Shown: one piece after another, positions 45,784-56,712 of the stretch
Layout of the letters: every line of letters starts with the position of its first letter
Numbering within the stretch: the stretch's first letter is position 1
DNA from: Paragyromitra xinjiangensis
Taxonomy: Eukaryota > Ascomycota > Pezizomycetes > Pezizales > Discinaceae
Direction of reading: 5' to 3'
DNA length: 64,000 nt
Assembly: GCA_038503065.1 (NCBI GenBank)
Contig: JBCAMK010000005.1
Span: forward strand, 62,001 to 126,000
Translations under genes and position numbers: made by a program
The notes under the pieces: model-generated
What the model saw: the letters and a program-made list of their open reading frames with translations, nothing else
Database searches by the model: none
What the model was told of the DNA's origin: nothing

Positions 45784-46608
45784 TATCCATACTCATGCCG
45801 TCAGATTTGTAATACCAGATGACTAAATTCCGACTAAGAGCGGAACTATCGTGCCTGTGGTAGGAGATATGGGAAGAAGTAGGGTCCTGGGAGTAGTAGC
45901 AACTTTGGCGCACTGGAAACAATGTATCTTACTTATTTCAATTTTCTATAATTCATGGTTGTTGAGGAATCGAGGTTTCCGCTAGTGCCTGGGACCCATT
46001 CTTGCACTCGATATTCATAGTAAGATCTCAGTCATCCGGCATTATCCATACTCCGGTAAAGCTGACCCCCCTGTCCGGACCGAGTCTTTTTACTGGTTAT
46101 TCTGCAATGTAGTAAGCAAAGCTGAGACCACTAACTAGATACAGTAGGTATGATATATTGAACCCAAAGAACGAAAAACCTGAGTATAACTCTTCACAGA
46201 CCAACCAAGACCCAAACCTACATTATCGGCGTTCAGTGGATCATACATGCCATATCTAGTTAGTAATATAATTCAGCGCGACCAATCGTCCGGTCCGACC
46301 AAAAACTGGATAGGACGGACTGGACTAGCTTGGCGTAGTCTGGTCCTAGTCGACTAGTTAGAGACTGAATCATTTTTTCGGAGGCTCAAGCAACAACCCG
46401 CTTTTTTGCTTCAAGAAATAGAGCAACTAAGGTAGATGTTACAACGAGGCTTGGCTGCCTCGGTTAACAGACTAGTCTCTATTTTGTAGAAAATGCTTGA
46501 TTTGTTACTCAAGCTTTGCTATACCCTCTATCCTCTACCCTCTACTATAATATAGTTTTTTCTTTGCTTGAAGCTGGGTTTAAGCAATACTGTATTCAGG
46601 TTTCTTAG

Positions 46609-46679
46609 CAGTCCGTCTATTTTTTGGACGGACTGGCTTGGAAAAAAAGACTGCATACTTGGCAGACGGACTGGCTTGG
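46609..46679. repeat. Hairpin and direct repeats of gacggactggcttgg
   Basis: cagtccgtc (46609-46617) and gacggactg (46627-46635) form a hairpin. The 15-mer gacggactggcttgg occurs at 46627-46641 and 46665-46679. A related ggacggactggactagcttgg lies near 46310-46335. Probably the end of a degraded DNA transposon. Confidence 0.6.
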
Positions 46680-46685
46680 TTCGCT

Positions 46686-46723
46686 CTGGCCGAAAATTTA
46701 TGTATACATAAATTTTCGGCCAG
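46686..46723. repeat. 38-bp perfect palindrome
   Basis: Reads ctggccgaaaatttatgta, then its exact reverse complement, with no spacer. Next to other hairpins in this region, it may be the core of a foldback element or a binding site for a dimeric protein. Confidence 0.85.
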
Positions 46724-47084
46724 GTCGCAGCGACCAGGGGGTCAGCATTTTTTACCGGATGGAATCCCACCTATAAACGAGGCTGAAGGTCCCTTTCACC
46801 AATCAGAAATCCCTATTCCACTTGGCTGCGTCAGATCCCCCCATACTTCGGATCACGTGGTTGTCATACCCACGGTTTCCCTCGATTCTTGCTAGACTTG
46901 GCATAGCAGAATCGCCGCTTCAGCACAGGGGTGTGGAGTTATGATCCCTGTTTCGGTCCGCGGTAACGGGTATGCATGCACGGGTCGCGCACGGACGTTT
47001 TGCCGAAGAGCGCTCTGCGAATCCGCTTCGTACTTTCTGCTTTGGCCTCGAGGTAATTACAACTTATCAGTTATTCTCGGCTGT

Positions 47085-47130
47085 TTAGGCTCGTTCCCAT
47101 CCCTTACTCAACCTTCGGTAGTATGGGGCT
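47085..47130 (-). repeat. Dispersed repeat copy R3
   Basis: Shares with R2 the blocks aggctcgttcccatccc, aaccttcggtagtatgggg and ctgg-cac. Located about 250 bp before the start of the first CR-like gene. Confidence 0.55.
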
Positions 47131-47305
47131 GGACACAACTAGCGGTTGCTTGTGAAAGCATTCTACGGAAAGTGCGGACGTCAGCTCTCACTCTGAGTTC
47201 ACACGACGGGTCTTTGTCTGTTCTATATGATTCAGCAGCCGCACCATTCGATTATCGGGGGTTTGCCAACTCACACCACTCCTCCCGAACCAACAGATAC
47301 ACGCA

Positions 47306-47350
47306 TCGCCGTCGATGATCTAAAGGCCCGATTCATCTTCTTACCCAGCT
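47306..47350 (+). promoter_or_regulatory. Upstream block conserved between the two CR-like genes
   Basis: This stretch (tcgccgtcg, atgatct, gcccgatt, tcttc, cccagct) recurs at 59833-59880 in the same order, 40-60 nt before the start of the paralogue. It may be a shared promoter or leader element, or residual similarity from the duplication. Confidence 0.55.
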
Positions 47351-47386
47351 CATGCCTTTAGGAAGGATTTGGGCTTTATCCGTATC

Positions 47387-49643
47387 ATGTACTTTAAGTT
47401 CTGGCATAGAGGAGCATCCCGAGCTTCAACTCCTCAGGTCCCTCAAGATCTCCCGGTGTCCTCAGCTCCACAAGCGCCTGTAGAGCCCCCAGTTCCAAAA
47501 GCCGATACAACTAAGACTTCGTCTGCCACCTCTACAATCCAAGCAGCTCCTCTAGGCCTTTCTAGGACTAAAATGATCGTTACTGGACGATGTACAGCAT
47601 CGTTTTGTGGTTGCCCTGGAGGCATTTTTGCTCTTCAGATTGATAACACGGGAAGTAATGGCGGACTTATATGTCAGGGTGACGAGAATAGAGCTGGGTG
47701 CGGCCATACCCTACTGCTCCATGAATCTGCTTCTTCGTCTCAAGGTAAGGCCCATATTTGCCGTATATTACAAAAATCGAGCACGAGCAAACTTATCCCC
47801 TCTTCTAGCAAATCTGGCTGTTGTTTCTACCTCTCGCCGGGTTTTGAAGCCTCCTCAGGGGGAAGATCCACGGAGAACACAGGGCCCGACCCGCCCACCC
47901 ATATGGCATGATCCAACAGTGTGTCCTCGAGTGCAGACCGTGACCAATTTATGGTCACTGATTTGTGAGTTCAGGGTTGTTCAATGTAGGGGGACTCCTA
48001 CCAGCGGAAAAACAATATTAGCAAGATTATTGAAGAATTTCGTAACCGAAAACTATCCGGATATGCAAGTTGTCTATTTAAGCTGGCCTAGTACGACTCC
48101 TGATAGCCAATATCAATGGCCGTTCGATCGAATGCTCAAGGAATATGCTCAAATCGAATACAATGAGATATTTGCTCTTTCAAATCTTTTGTTGATATGT
48201 GATGAAGCTCAGAACAGTTATCCCTTCACCAGCTTTTGGAACGATTTTATCAAGCTTCAGGCGGCAGGGGCACAAGGCGGACCATATGTCGCTATGTTCT
48301 CGTCATTCGGATCGCCTTCCCCATCTGCGGTCACGTTTCCAGGTTCTGCGCCCCCATATTTATCACGAGAACAACGAATCCCATTACGACCGTTCAACGA
48401 TAATAACGAGTCTCTTTCTCTGTACTTTCCACGTTCAGAGTATGACGATGTTATCACACGGGTTTGCGACACCCGGAACCAAAATAACCCGTCTCAACTA
48501 TTCTTGCCTAGCGGAGACCTACTAAATCACCTATTCGATATAACTAGTGGCCACCCCGGCTGCATCAGAGCCATTCTGAGCGTACTCATTCATTCCAACG
48601 TCGGTATCACCAATCTCGTTCCTTTTCATCCCCCAGTGAACAGTGGCTTAACATGAACCAGCTCCTTCGTCAATTCCTTAAAGAACGTACAGAAATCGAC
48701 CTTGAATCTGCGGTCTCTGTTATCACAAACCCAAAATTCTTTAGGGAAGAACTTGCGAATCATCAGGGCTTTGGAAGATGTTTGCCGCCGCTAGAAGTAC
48801 TTCAAGAGAAACCCGACGCTGCCAAAATTCTTCAAAAGACGGTGGTCAACCACAGTTTTATCGGAAAATTAGAAGATCACAAGGGGTTGGAGGAAGCGTA
48901 CAAACGCGGCTGGCTTCAGGCAGAACTCAATTCTGACGGAAAGACTCATTATATTTTCCCGACTGAGGTACACCGTTTGTAAGTTATCCATAAAGACCTC
49001 CCCATGCCCATTTTTCACCATTAAACAATACAGATATCTTGAGAGAATACTTGTAGCAAATAATACGAAATTCCCCCTCGATCTCTTCGGTTCCCTGGGC
49101 AACTTTTGGGTCGCAGCAATAAAAAAATTTTCCGCGGGATGTCTATTAAATTCGTCTCGAACCCGGTCCTCCGGCGACATTAAGCGTCCCTTGGAAGCAA
49201 TCTACCAAGACGAGCTTTACAGAGCTTGTTTCGAGATCCTTGGGGGCAGGTCGTTCCTGATTTCCGAGTGGGGCGCCAGCACAAAAGGTCGAATTGACTT
49301 TTATGTCAGTGGAGCGAAGTGGGGGATCGAATGCTTAAGAGACGGTATACAATTAGACGAACATATCTCCAGATTTGCACCCGGTGGGCGCTATTACCAG
49401 TGGATTGAAGATGGCGAGCTGGCCGATTACGTCATCCTAGACTTCAGACAAGGCAGACCAACTTCATTAAAGAGTAATTTTCTTACCACCCCTTCATTAC
49501 TTTTTTCGTTGCCACTGACCATCGAATTGGGCGATATAGATCACCCCCACGTATACCACGTTATTTATAATGACCATTACACCGAATGTGAAATTTTAGG
49601 GAGTTCCGGCACACAATTACACAAATTTAGCCTATACCAATAG
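47387..49643 (+). CDS. CR (Crinkler)-like effector: Cys/His module, P-loop NTPase, PD-(D/E)XK nuclease, copy A
   Basis: Exons 47387-47744, 47809-48599, 48662-48978, 49034-49473 and 49540-49643 give 669 residues. The ATG at 47387 matches the paralogue; one at 47369 would add six residues. In order: a Pro/Ser-rich start, a Cys/His module (C69, C74, C76, C96, C105, H107, H112), an NTPase with Walker A GTPTSGKT (181-188) and Walker B LLLICDE (D251-E252), a probable winged-helix segment (LEEAYKRGWL, YIFPTEVHR; about 440-490), and a nuclease domain with D577 (RIDF) and E588 (GIECLRDG), the Asp and Glu of the PD-(D/E)XK core, though the usual Lys position is Leu. NTPase plus such a nuclease is the architecture described for eukaryotic CR effectors. 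No signal peptide or LFLAK leader is seen, so action inside the cell, self or host, is inferred. The last intron is stop-free. Confidence 0.85.
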
Positions 49644-52600
49644 TAAACAGTGGTAGATTAAGGGCGAAGTCATCGTTTTTTTCCTTGGCTAATTCTTGTA
49701 TTATACCTTTTCGTTCTCCGGGCAGGCTTAAAACCCTGAACATGCAAGTATAGATCGACCAATTAAGCCGCCCATATGATTAGATGATGGCGGCAAAAAA
49801 ATTCCACTAGCAATAGGCACGTTTGGATTCCTTACGCCTGCCCCGAGTATGTTTCGCTCTAGTTCCTATATCCTTTCTCTATCGTCCCTCACTCACCTTT
49901 CGGATTCACGCAGATGTATTTAGATTGACGAAGGTGTGCTCAATAGTCGGTAGGGTAGAAGGAAGTTTATGGGTGACAGGGCATTTTGGCAAGCATGATA
50001 AGTGATTGTGCCGCTCTAGGAATGAATTTCATCTGTCTGGTGCTTAGTCTTTGCGATTAGTCGTAATTTTCTCCATCTCTGGCGCAATGAAAGCTTCAAG
50101 ACACAAGCATTAGCACCAAGGGCTAGAGACCACCAAATCACTACAACGCATCATCGTTTATCCGATTGCCTATCTGCTAGTTATCAGTATCCTAGCCATG
50201 GGAGACCGCGCCATAAGTCCTCTATTGATGAGGGTCTTATCATATCTAAAGGGCTATCCTAAGACATTTCTATCCACTAGAAGTAGGGAATTTCCGCTTT
50301 CAGTCCGCCTTCACGGACTCTCGAGACTACTCGCCCATGTAGTTGACTCGAACGACATTATATGGCGCATGCAGTCTTAAACCTCGACCAATCATTTTTG
50401 TGTGTGGAACGCCTGTCTTACAATAGCGTGCCTAGAGCCTCGCCAAAATCAGCCTCTCCTACTGAAACTTTCTACATTTGATATCCTCACTACCGATTGT
50501 TCCAGAGGAATTTCCTATCAAATAATGCTCTTTTACATCAATTTGTCTCTAAAAGGGAAATATGATACGAGTTCTCCTTGCGTACATCTTATCACGCCCA
50601 CAGCACCTTTTAGAACGTTCCATTTTACATTTTTTACAGCCAGAATTGAAGTTTTATTCCACCACAACCACTGCTTGTCCTGCCCTATAAAAAGCTAATG
50701 AGTTTCGATGACATGACTTCAGACTATTTAGCTTTTTTTGAGAAATTTCGTTCATTGTGGGTGTTGGAATATCGCCCCATAGAAGGTGGTCGAGGTCTAA
50801 GGCCGCACGCGCCATATATACCAAATTCTATCGGAGTACTGAGGGTTATTTAAAGGCATCCCTGCCCTGAGGGCGCTCTTGGGTATCCGTCCGCCCGATT
50901 GCTTTGATACGGGCGAAAGCCTTGTTTATATAACCATCCGATCGGTAATGGAAACTCTACCATATTATTTTGCTGCTCGTCGGAGGAGCTCCTACATAGC
51001 CATTCTCTTTTACTAATTGGGACGTCAAATAGCAAGAGTAAAAATAAGGACACAGCAACTTTATCCTATTAGGTAAAAAGACACCCTCATTAAGGTCGCA
51101 TCGGGTAAAACTACATGATTCAAACGGTTTAATCAAAGTGGGTACCATAAGGCCATAGCCCCTGTTTTTTTTTTTGCCATAACTTTTTTTGCATGCGATA
51201 TTCTTGTACCTAGAAATCAACAAAATCATTATTTAAAAAAAGATATATGTATCCTTAGGATGGGCAATATGTATAATGTATCCGGTAGTGCGAGCGGGGA
51301 ACCTCCATCTATAGGAAAACTAAGTAAAGTCTAGCTACTTGCATCCAGCGCAAAACACCCACTCTTTGCTCTGAGTAAAACCAAACATTCCATCATCAAA
51401 ATTACTGGGTAACCGAGCAGCTAACGCAAAGGAATCAATTATTGTCTGTTCGGGTGGCTTGTAGGTCTCCAATAAAGTAATATAAAGACCCAACAGAGAA
51501 ACAAGATGATGTGAGATATCCAAATTTGGCTAAGCCACAATTATGAGTAATAGCCTCGCTCAGACTTAGTGTGGCTGCTAACTAACTTACCTATAACGTC
51601 TGGGCTTGCGCTCAATTAGTAAAGTGCTTGATCGTGGAATTATAATTATCTACACTAAAATAAGCGGCCACAAGCTGTGGGTCTCATATCACCTGCGCGA
51701 CCTAAATCATACCTAGACTCCCTTCTGCCAAGCCGGGAAGGCAAGGGATATCCAATTTGTGACTTTGCACCGGAGGATTAGTGTGGGATTTCAATCATTG
51801 GTTATGGTTTGATCAACAATAACGGTGGTGTTGTTCAAGTTTCACCCTTCCGATAAAACCCCTCCTTCTTTGGGATCCTTGTATTGTTGGAATCAGCATT
51901 CAGGGGTATGGGTGGTCCCGGCACCTTAATGTCAAAACTATCCTTCCTGGTTAGCATGGTGGCAGCTGGGTAAGGAAAGTTTTGAAACGGTTAGCTAGAA
52001 GAACATCAAACTTCTTGCCTGACCCGAGTGGCCTCTAATAGTTCTTGATAAATGGCCTCAACACAAACTTCTGAGTGGGCCCCCATGAGCATCCATCACC
52101 AATTAGTCAAGTCACCAAATGGAGTGTTTGCCGATTTTTTGCCACACCTGTCCAGTTAGATATGCTCCAGGTGTGTTGGTAGGCATTACTGATCATTAAA
52201 CCCCGGCGTGTACATCCAACCAAGATATCGGGGCATTAACCAAGGTTTAATCAAGCAATGCCGAATATGGGCATTCCAACAGTGCACAGGTACCCCCCTG
52301 CCAATAGAATAGTTTGCTGGTGTAGGCTTCAGGAGACTGTCCCCACTAGGCCACCAATCATGGCCACCCCAAACCAATAACACCAATCATGATGTGCCAC
52401 CCCAGCCAACCCCCGGGCTCTAAACGACAAGGCTGCTATGTCACATTTACATGTAGTTCATCATACTCAGAATAGGTTATAGGCATCCAAAAATGTAAAC
52501 TGTATGCAGGCTGTTCTGACTGGCTAGGCATTCAGACTTTACTTTACCCCCCAATCAACCAAAGCCTCCTTACAGCTTGAATTTTCAGTACTTAAGTTCT

Positions 52601-53720
52601 ACCTCGAGCAAGAGGGTTAAAATATATGGCTCTTGGCTCCAGACTGTAGGGTTTGGTAACTATGGACTTAAACCTAAACCCATGGTTGAACTGCGGCTAC
52701 ATGGCCGGATTCGGTTCTGTTTTCTGGTTAAATAGGTCTGAATCGTGACTAGGCAATCGCCATAGCTTATATTCGGTTAGAAAGAGACGAAAGTACAGAA
52801 GTGGTGGGGAAATGTAAGACCTAAAAGAATATCTTGGAGGCCTATAGGGAGAGAAATAAGTGTATGCTCCGGGGATCTTTTTACGAGAGAAACGATGTTA
52901 AGTTTAATAGTGCTTTTGGAGCATTATACCTTATTTTGAAAGTGGAATTAGAGGGGAAATGCACGGTAGTAATGCCATACTAAAGAGCTATCTGAATTTG
53001 GTGAAATTAATATATGTATGTCATCATGAATTATCACTCGATACAAACTTAGACCTTAAATTTCAGGGCCAAAGATCCACCAAATATAGCCAGGCTGCTT
53101 TGGGAAGATTGATCTAGCATCTAAGACGTTTTTCCTCTTTTGGCGTCCCGAGGATAGCCGAAAAGAAGTGCGATGTGTCCAGTCCCAAACCCAAATGGAT
53201 TGGTGCCATCCCGAGGGACAAAATTTATTGGGGCCAAACGATAGCGCTGGCATAAACAGCCAAACATGCGACACTCGATAAGAATCCGATATTTATTGCT
53301 TCTCTTTCTCGCCTAAGCATGGCCTAGCTGTAGATTATATACGTATACCCGTTATACCTACCCCTCCGAGGAACGCAATTCTCCTTTTACCGCCCATTCA
53401 TCTTTGTTCTATCCTCTATCTATGGGATAATATCTCCCAGGACCAATTCTGAATACGCTAACGTTAATAGTTTAATTCCACCTCGATTACACATTCACAG
53501 CGAAACTCAAGTCGTGTTGCCGGAAATTCCTTTAGCTGCTTGAGACATTCAGAGTGAAGCGCTTCTACAGTTGTTCGCTCCCTAGGAAGTAGAAGCCTTG
53601 TCCTATGACCGGAAGCACCTGCCAGCTTAGGAACTTAAGTACTCTAGTTGTGTATCCCATCATGTAATGCACACTCGGTACGTGTTGGGCTATCCATGCT
53701 CACTGGTTGGAGCTTTTTTT

Positions 53721-54134
53721 AGAGCAAAGGTGCAGACTGCCTCCCGATCTAGAGGTGTACTCTCGAAATACCCTGCGGGTGTAAACTACCCCCCTCCTAT
53801 TACGTAGATATACAACATAACAAGATATTTATTTCATCATCATCACCAGCACAACCACATTCCATCAAATCTTGCTTGCCAGTTCAGCATGGCGGCTCTC
53901 CAGGAACAGCAAGAATTTAAACCCTATACTCGTTTCAAGACCGCAGTTGCGGACACTGGCAGCATGTCCACTAAAGAGCAAGCAAAGTTAGATCCAGCGA
54001 TTTCCTCCAGAAACGGCTTTTTATTGCTTCACGATGGGGGTTTGGTATCTTAATGAGTTGAGGGGTAGTTTACACCCCCAGGGTATTTTGGGACCGTACC
54101 TCTAATTTGGGAGGCAGTCTGAACCTTTGCTCTT
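53721..54134. mobile_element. Foldback element carrying a small open frame
   Basis: Arms of about 72 bp at 53721-53793 and 54063-54134 are inverted copies: agagcaaagg, cagactgcctccc, agaggt, aaataccctg and gggtgtaaactacccc recur as reverse complement with scattered differences. The 270-bp centre contains a promoter-like A/C-rich stretch and a 54-codon frame. No clear target duplication. It resembles a MITE or small TIR element that has captured gene DNA. Confidence 0.7.
53889..54053 (+). CDS. Short frame inside foldback element (possible captured gene fragment)
   Basis: 54 residues beginning MAALQEQQEFKPYTRFKT, hydrophilic, followed by a stop at the edge of the right arm. A CAT/CA-rich leader with a good start context precedes it. 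It looks like the N-terminal exon of a cellular gene, but I recognise no family. Confidence 0.3.
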   Translation: MAALQEQQEFKPYTRFKTAVADTGSMSTKEQAKLDPAISSRNGFLLLHDGGLVS

Positions 54135-55204
54135 TTTTTACCAATGGCCAGGACCAAGAATCATTTTAGTGATAGCCGGGCCCCTCTTGGCCGTCTAAGT
54201 CATTCAATAGTTCGTTGTTTCTGATCGCGTGGTGGGATGGCCTGCATCCTATCGTTCAAGAGGATTCTAGGTAGTATATTTTTTTGTTACCCTGGCAAAC
54301 GGTCTACGGATAAGAACAGTGACTGTATTCCGCCCCCTGTCCTGCAGGGCAGGTTTCTATTTAAGGGGCCTTGGACTGTAGATTAGAGCACTCTATTCGA
54401 CTAATGTTTCTGACACGGCCTACTCCTACTTCCTATACAGCTATGGATTCGATAGTTATTGGCGTTCATTTCACAAGTGAAGCCCTAGCAAAAATGCGAC
54501 TGAATGTTTCTTGCACTTTTCAGCATGAGGCTCCGCTGAGACTCACCAGGATGTGATGTCGATCTCCCGAGATGACATGTAGCTAGCGCAACTAAACATT
54601 ACCACCACATCTCACCCACTCGCCCACACACCGAAAGTCGATCACTCAACTTACCGGCAGGGGGAGGCTGAACCACAGTGAGATATATCCTAGTGAGGAT
54701 AAAACTGCCTTCCATTAGAGCTTCTAGAGTGATTCACGATGCCCCGCTTCCTAGAGAGTTAATGTATGTCGCCAACCTCTTCAACCTTCTTGAAAAAGTC
54801 TCTCATTAGCCCGATCCTAGTCAACGGTAGGAAAACATTGCCTCGCTTCGTCTGACAACAAGCGGCTGTGTACAAAAATATCGCGCTGGATGAATCATCC
54901 ATTCATTCGCGGGGATACCGATGGTATAGCCAACAAGTAAAACCCCTATCAAGGGTAAAGCCGCGTTGAAGAAACCTCCTGCTACGTGATCAAATTTGCT
55001 GCGCAGCCGGCGGTTTTTTCAACATGGAGGCATGAAGCATCGAATATTATCGAGAAGAAGGCTTCCGAGGTTGACGGTATCACCGACGGAGAAGCCGCAA
55101 ACTGTGTGGTTTAGTCTACCTTCATTCGGTGAGACAAATACATACATGTATGTACCTTTCTTACGCCCTGGAAGAGGCGGAGAGGGATCCCGGGAAGCTC
55201 TGAA

Positions 55205-55249
55205 ACCCTAGTCTCGTGCCCAGCCCCATGCACGCAGCTTGCTGCGTAC
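55205..55249 (+). repeat. Dispersed repeat copy R4
   Basis: Reads gtctcgtgcccagcccc, then acgcagcttgctgcgt, a palindrome, then accgtag. It forms an inverted pair with R5 at 63519-63562. Confidence 0.6.
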
Positions 55250-55826
55250 CGTAGGCTGAAACCCTGCACTCAATTTCATCATACATACATGTACCTTTTC
55301 TAGGTCTCATAGCTCCGGGTCCATGGTACGCAGAAATTACGACAACATCCTATGTTTCTAGCATGATTGAGCCTATAGATATCTTACCTACTAAGAAATG
55401 ACCAAGTCCTCACGAGCGATAGTTCGCTGGCGATATTTTCGGGGAGGTTGCAGGCAAGTGTTTCAGGGGTATTTCCAGCTTTCTCGAAAGACTTTGTTTT
55501 ATGACCGGATCCCATGGAGCCCCCTGCCCATTCTCTAGTCAAAAAAGTTCTTAGAAGACAACCACGAGGTTTATGAGCTATGTTTTATGGGAATTGCATC
55601 CGAGCAAAGTAACACATGTCGTTACCACAAAAATACACGTATAAAATAGAAATTTCCAAAAATGAGACCAGTCAAATAGTCTGTTGCGCGGAAATACTAT
55701 AACTTACAAGACTAAATACACAGCGAGATTATTTACATTATTTATTACTTCTATCGTAAGAGGTTTCTATACCAACGAAAATCAAGTTCAAAAATTCATA
55801 TTCAAGAAAAAACTACCAAATACCAA

Positions 55827-56381
55827 TTACGCGAGCGATAAATACTCCATAAGTACCAACCCCAAAGTGAGTGCAGCTTGCCACAGGGGCACCTTCGCTC
55901 CCAGGGTTTCCGAATTCAACCGGAACCAGTCAGGTCCGTATTCCCTATAAAGCACAAGGTCCATGCAAGGTGGCGGGATCGTATCCACCTTACTAGCGAA
56001 TGAAACTTTTCTCTTCGCTTTGGGTTCCTTCGGTTCAGCCATTGGGAGGATAGATGGCGAAGAAGTAGTAAAGCGCCGAGAGTTAAACTGGGTATTAAAT
56101 AGGGTGATAGGGTCTAGTCCCTCCGGTTCCTGGACCTCAATTTTTCGCCCGGTGGGCCGAGCAATCATAACAGGGCCCCGCTGCTCCGCTCCTGGTTCGT
56201 GTACCCGGCTGGCGAACGGCATGGTGGTTGGTAGTTCGCCGCTTGCGGTCCCAGCAAATTTCCAGCTAGAGCGGAGATTCGGGTTTGTTTTCTGTGCGAC
56301 CTGCGCAGAGTGGATCGGCAGGATGTTGAATTTGTAGATGGGTGCCTGTTCAGTTTCAATGCTGGTCGATAGAATGGCCAT
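55827..56381 (-). CDS. Hypothetical protein with C-terminal membrane segment
   Basis: A 184-residue frame on the minus strand. It is polar for most of its length (KRKVSFASKVDTIPPP) and ends in a hydrophobic segment (LWQAALTLGLVLMEYLSLA) that could be a tail anchor. An overlapping minus frame immediately upstream (56356-56712, Arg/Ser/Pro-rich) could be a 5' exon in another frame. The plus-strand frame over the same DNA is less protein-like. No family recognised. Confidence 0.45.
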   Translation of the reverse strand: MAILSTSIETEQAPIYKFNILPIHSAQVAQKTNPNLRSSWKFAGTASGELPTTMPFASRVHEPGAEQRGPVMIARPTGRKIEVQEPEGLDPITLFNTQFNSRRFTTSSPSILPMAEPKEPKAKRKVSFASKVDTIPPPCMDLVLYREYGPDWFRLNSETLGAKVPLWQAALTLGLVLMEYLSLA

Positions 56382-56712
56382 GTCGAAGAAGTATTATCTT
56401 GCTATCGATAAGAAGAGCGCCTGGTGTATCTGGCGCGAGTGAGGACGTGTGACGGGGGGGTGTCGGTGGGGTAGTTGGATCAGCGCCGGGCTGAGTTTCG
56501 GCGGCAGTTTTTGAAGCTCGAGCCCGGGGGTAGATAGCGGGTTTCTCGATGAACGAGCGATGAACGAGCGATGAGACGGGTGATTTGACTCCCGGCCTGG
56601 GGACGCGAGAAGAAGGTTGGAACTGGAGACGTCTTTGGCTAAGCCCTGTTCTCGATGTCCTAGAGCGCCAGCTCAGAACGACGTCAGCTCTCCGTCTTGA
56701 ACATTCATCCAC

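Larger units (their letters stand above)
44698..47386. other. Repeat-scarred intergenic region
   Basis: Contains a MITE (45529-45783), hairpins and a long palindrome (46609-46723), repeat R3, and the upstream block of the first CR-like gene. The AT-rich tract at 44880-45000 has imperfect repeats of ctatctt-gcc-acagcctt units. No gene supported. Confidence 0.5.
49644..55204. other. Gene-poor AT-rich region
   Basis: 5.5 kb of degraded, low-complexity and repeat-like sequence. Frames are short and unconvincing. The block about 51720-52420 contains many tg/ca dinucleotides and imperfect repeats such as ccaatcatg and ggccacccc, as in old RIP-affected transposons. A foldback element lies at 53721-54134. 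Confidence 0.5.

Noticed and set aside
48604..48636. Short intron option in CR-like copy A (33 nt)
   Set aside because: Too short for a fungal intron and in the wrong phase; the 62-nt intron 48600-48661 keeps the frame and aligns with copy B.
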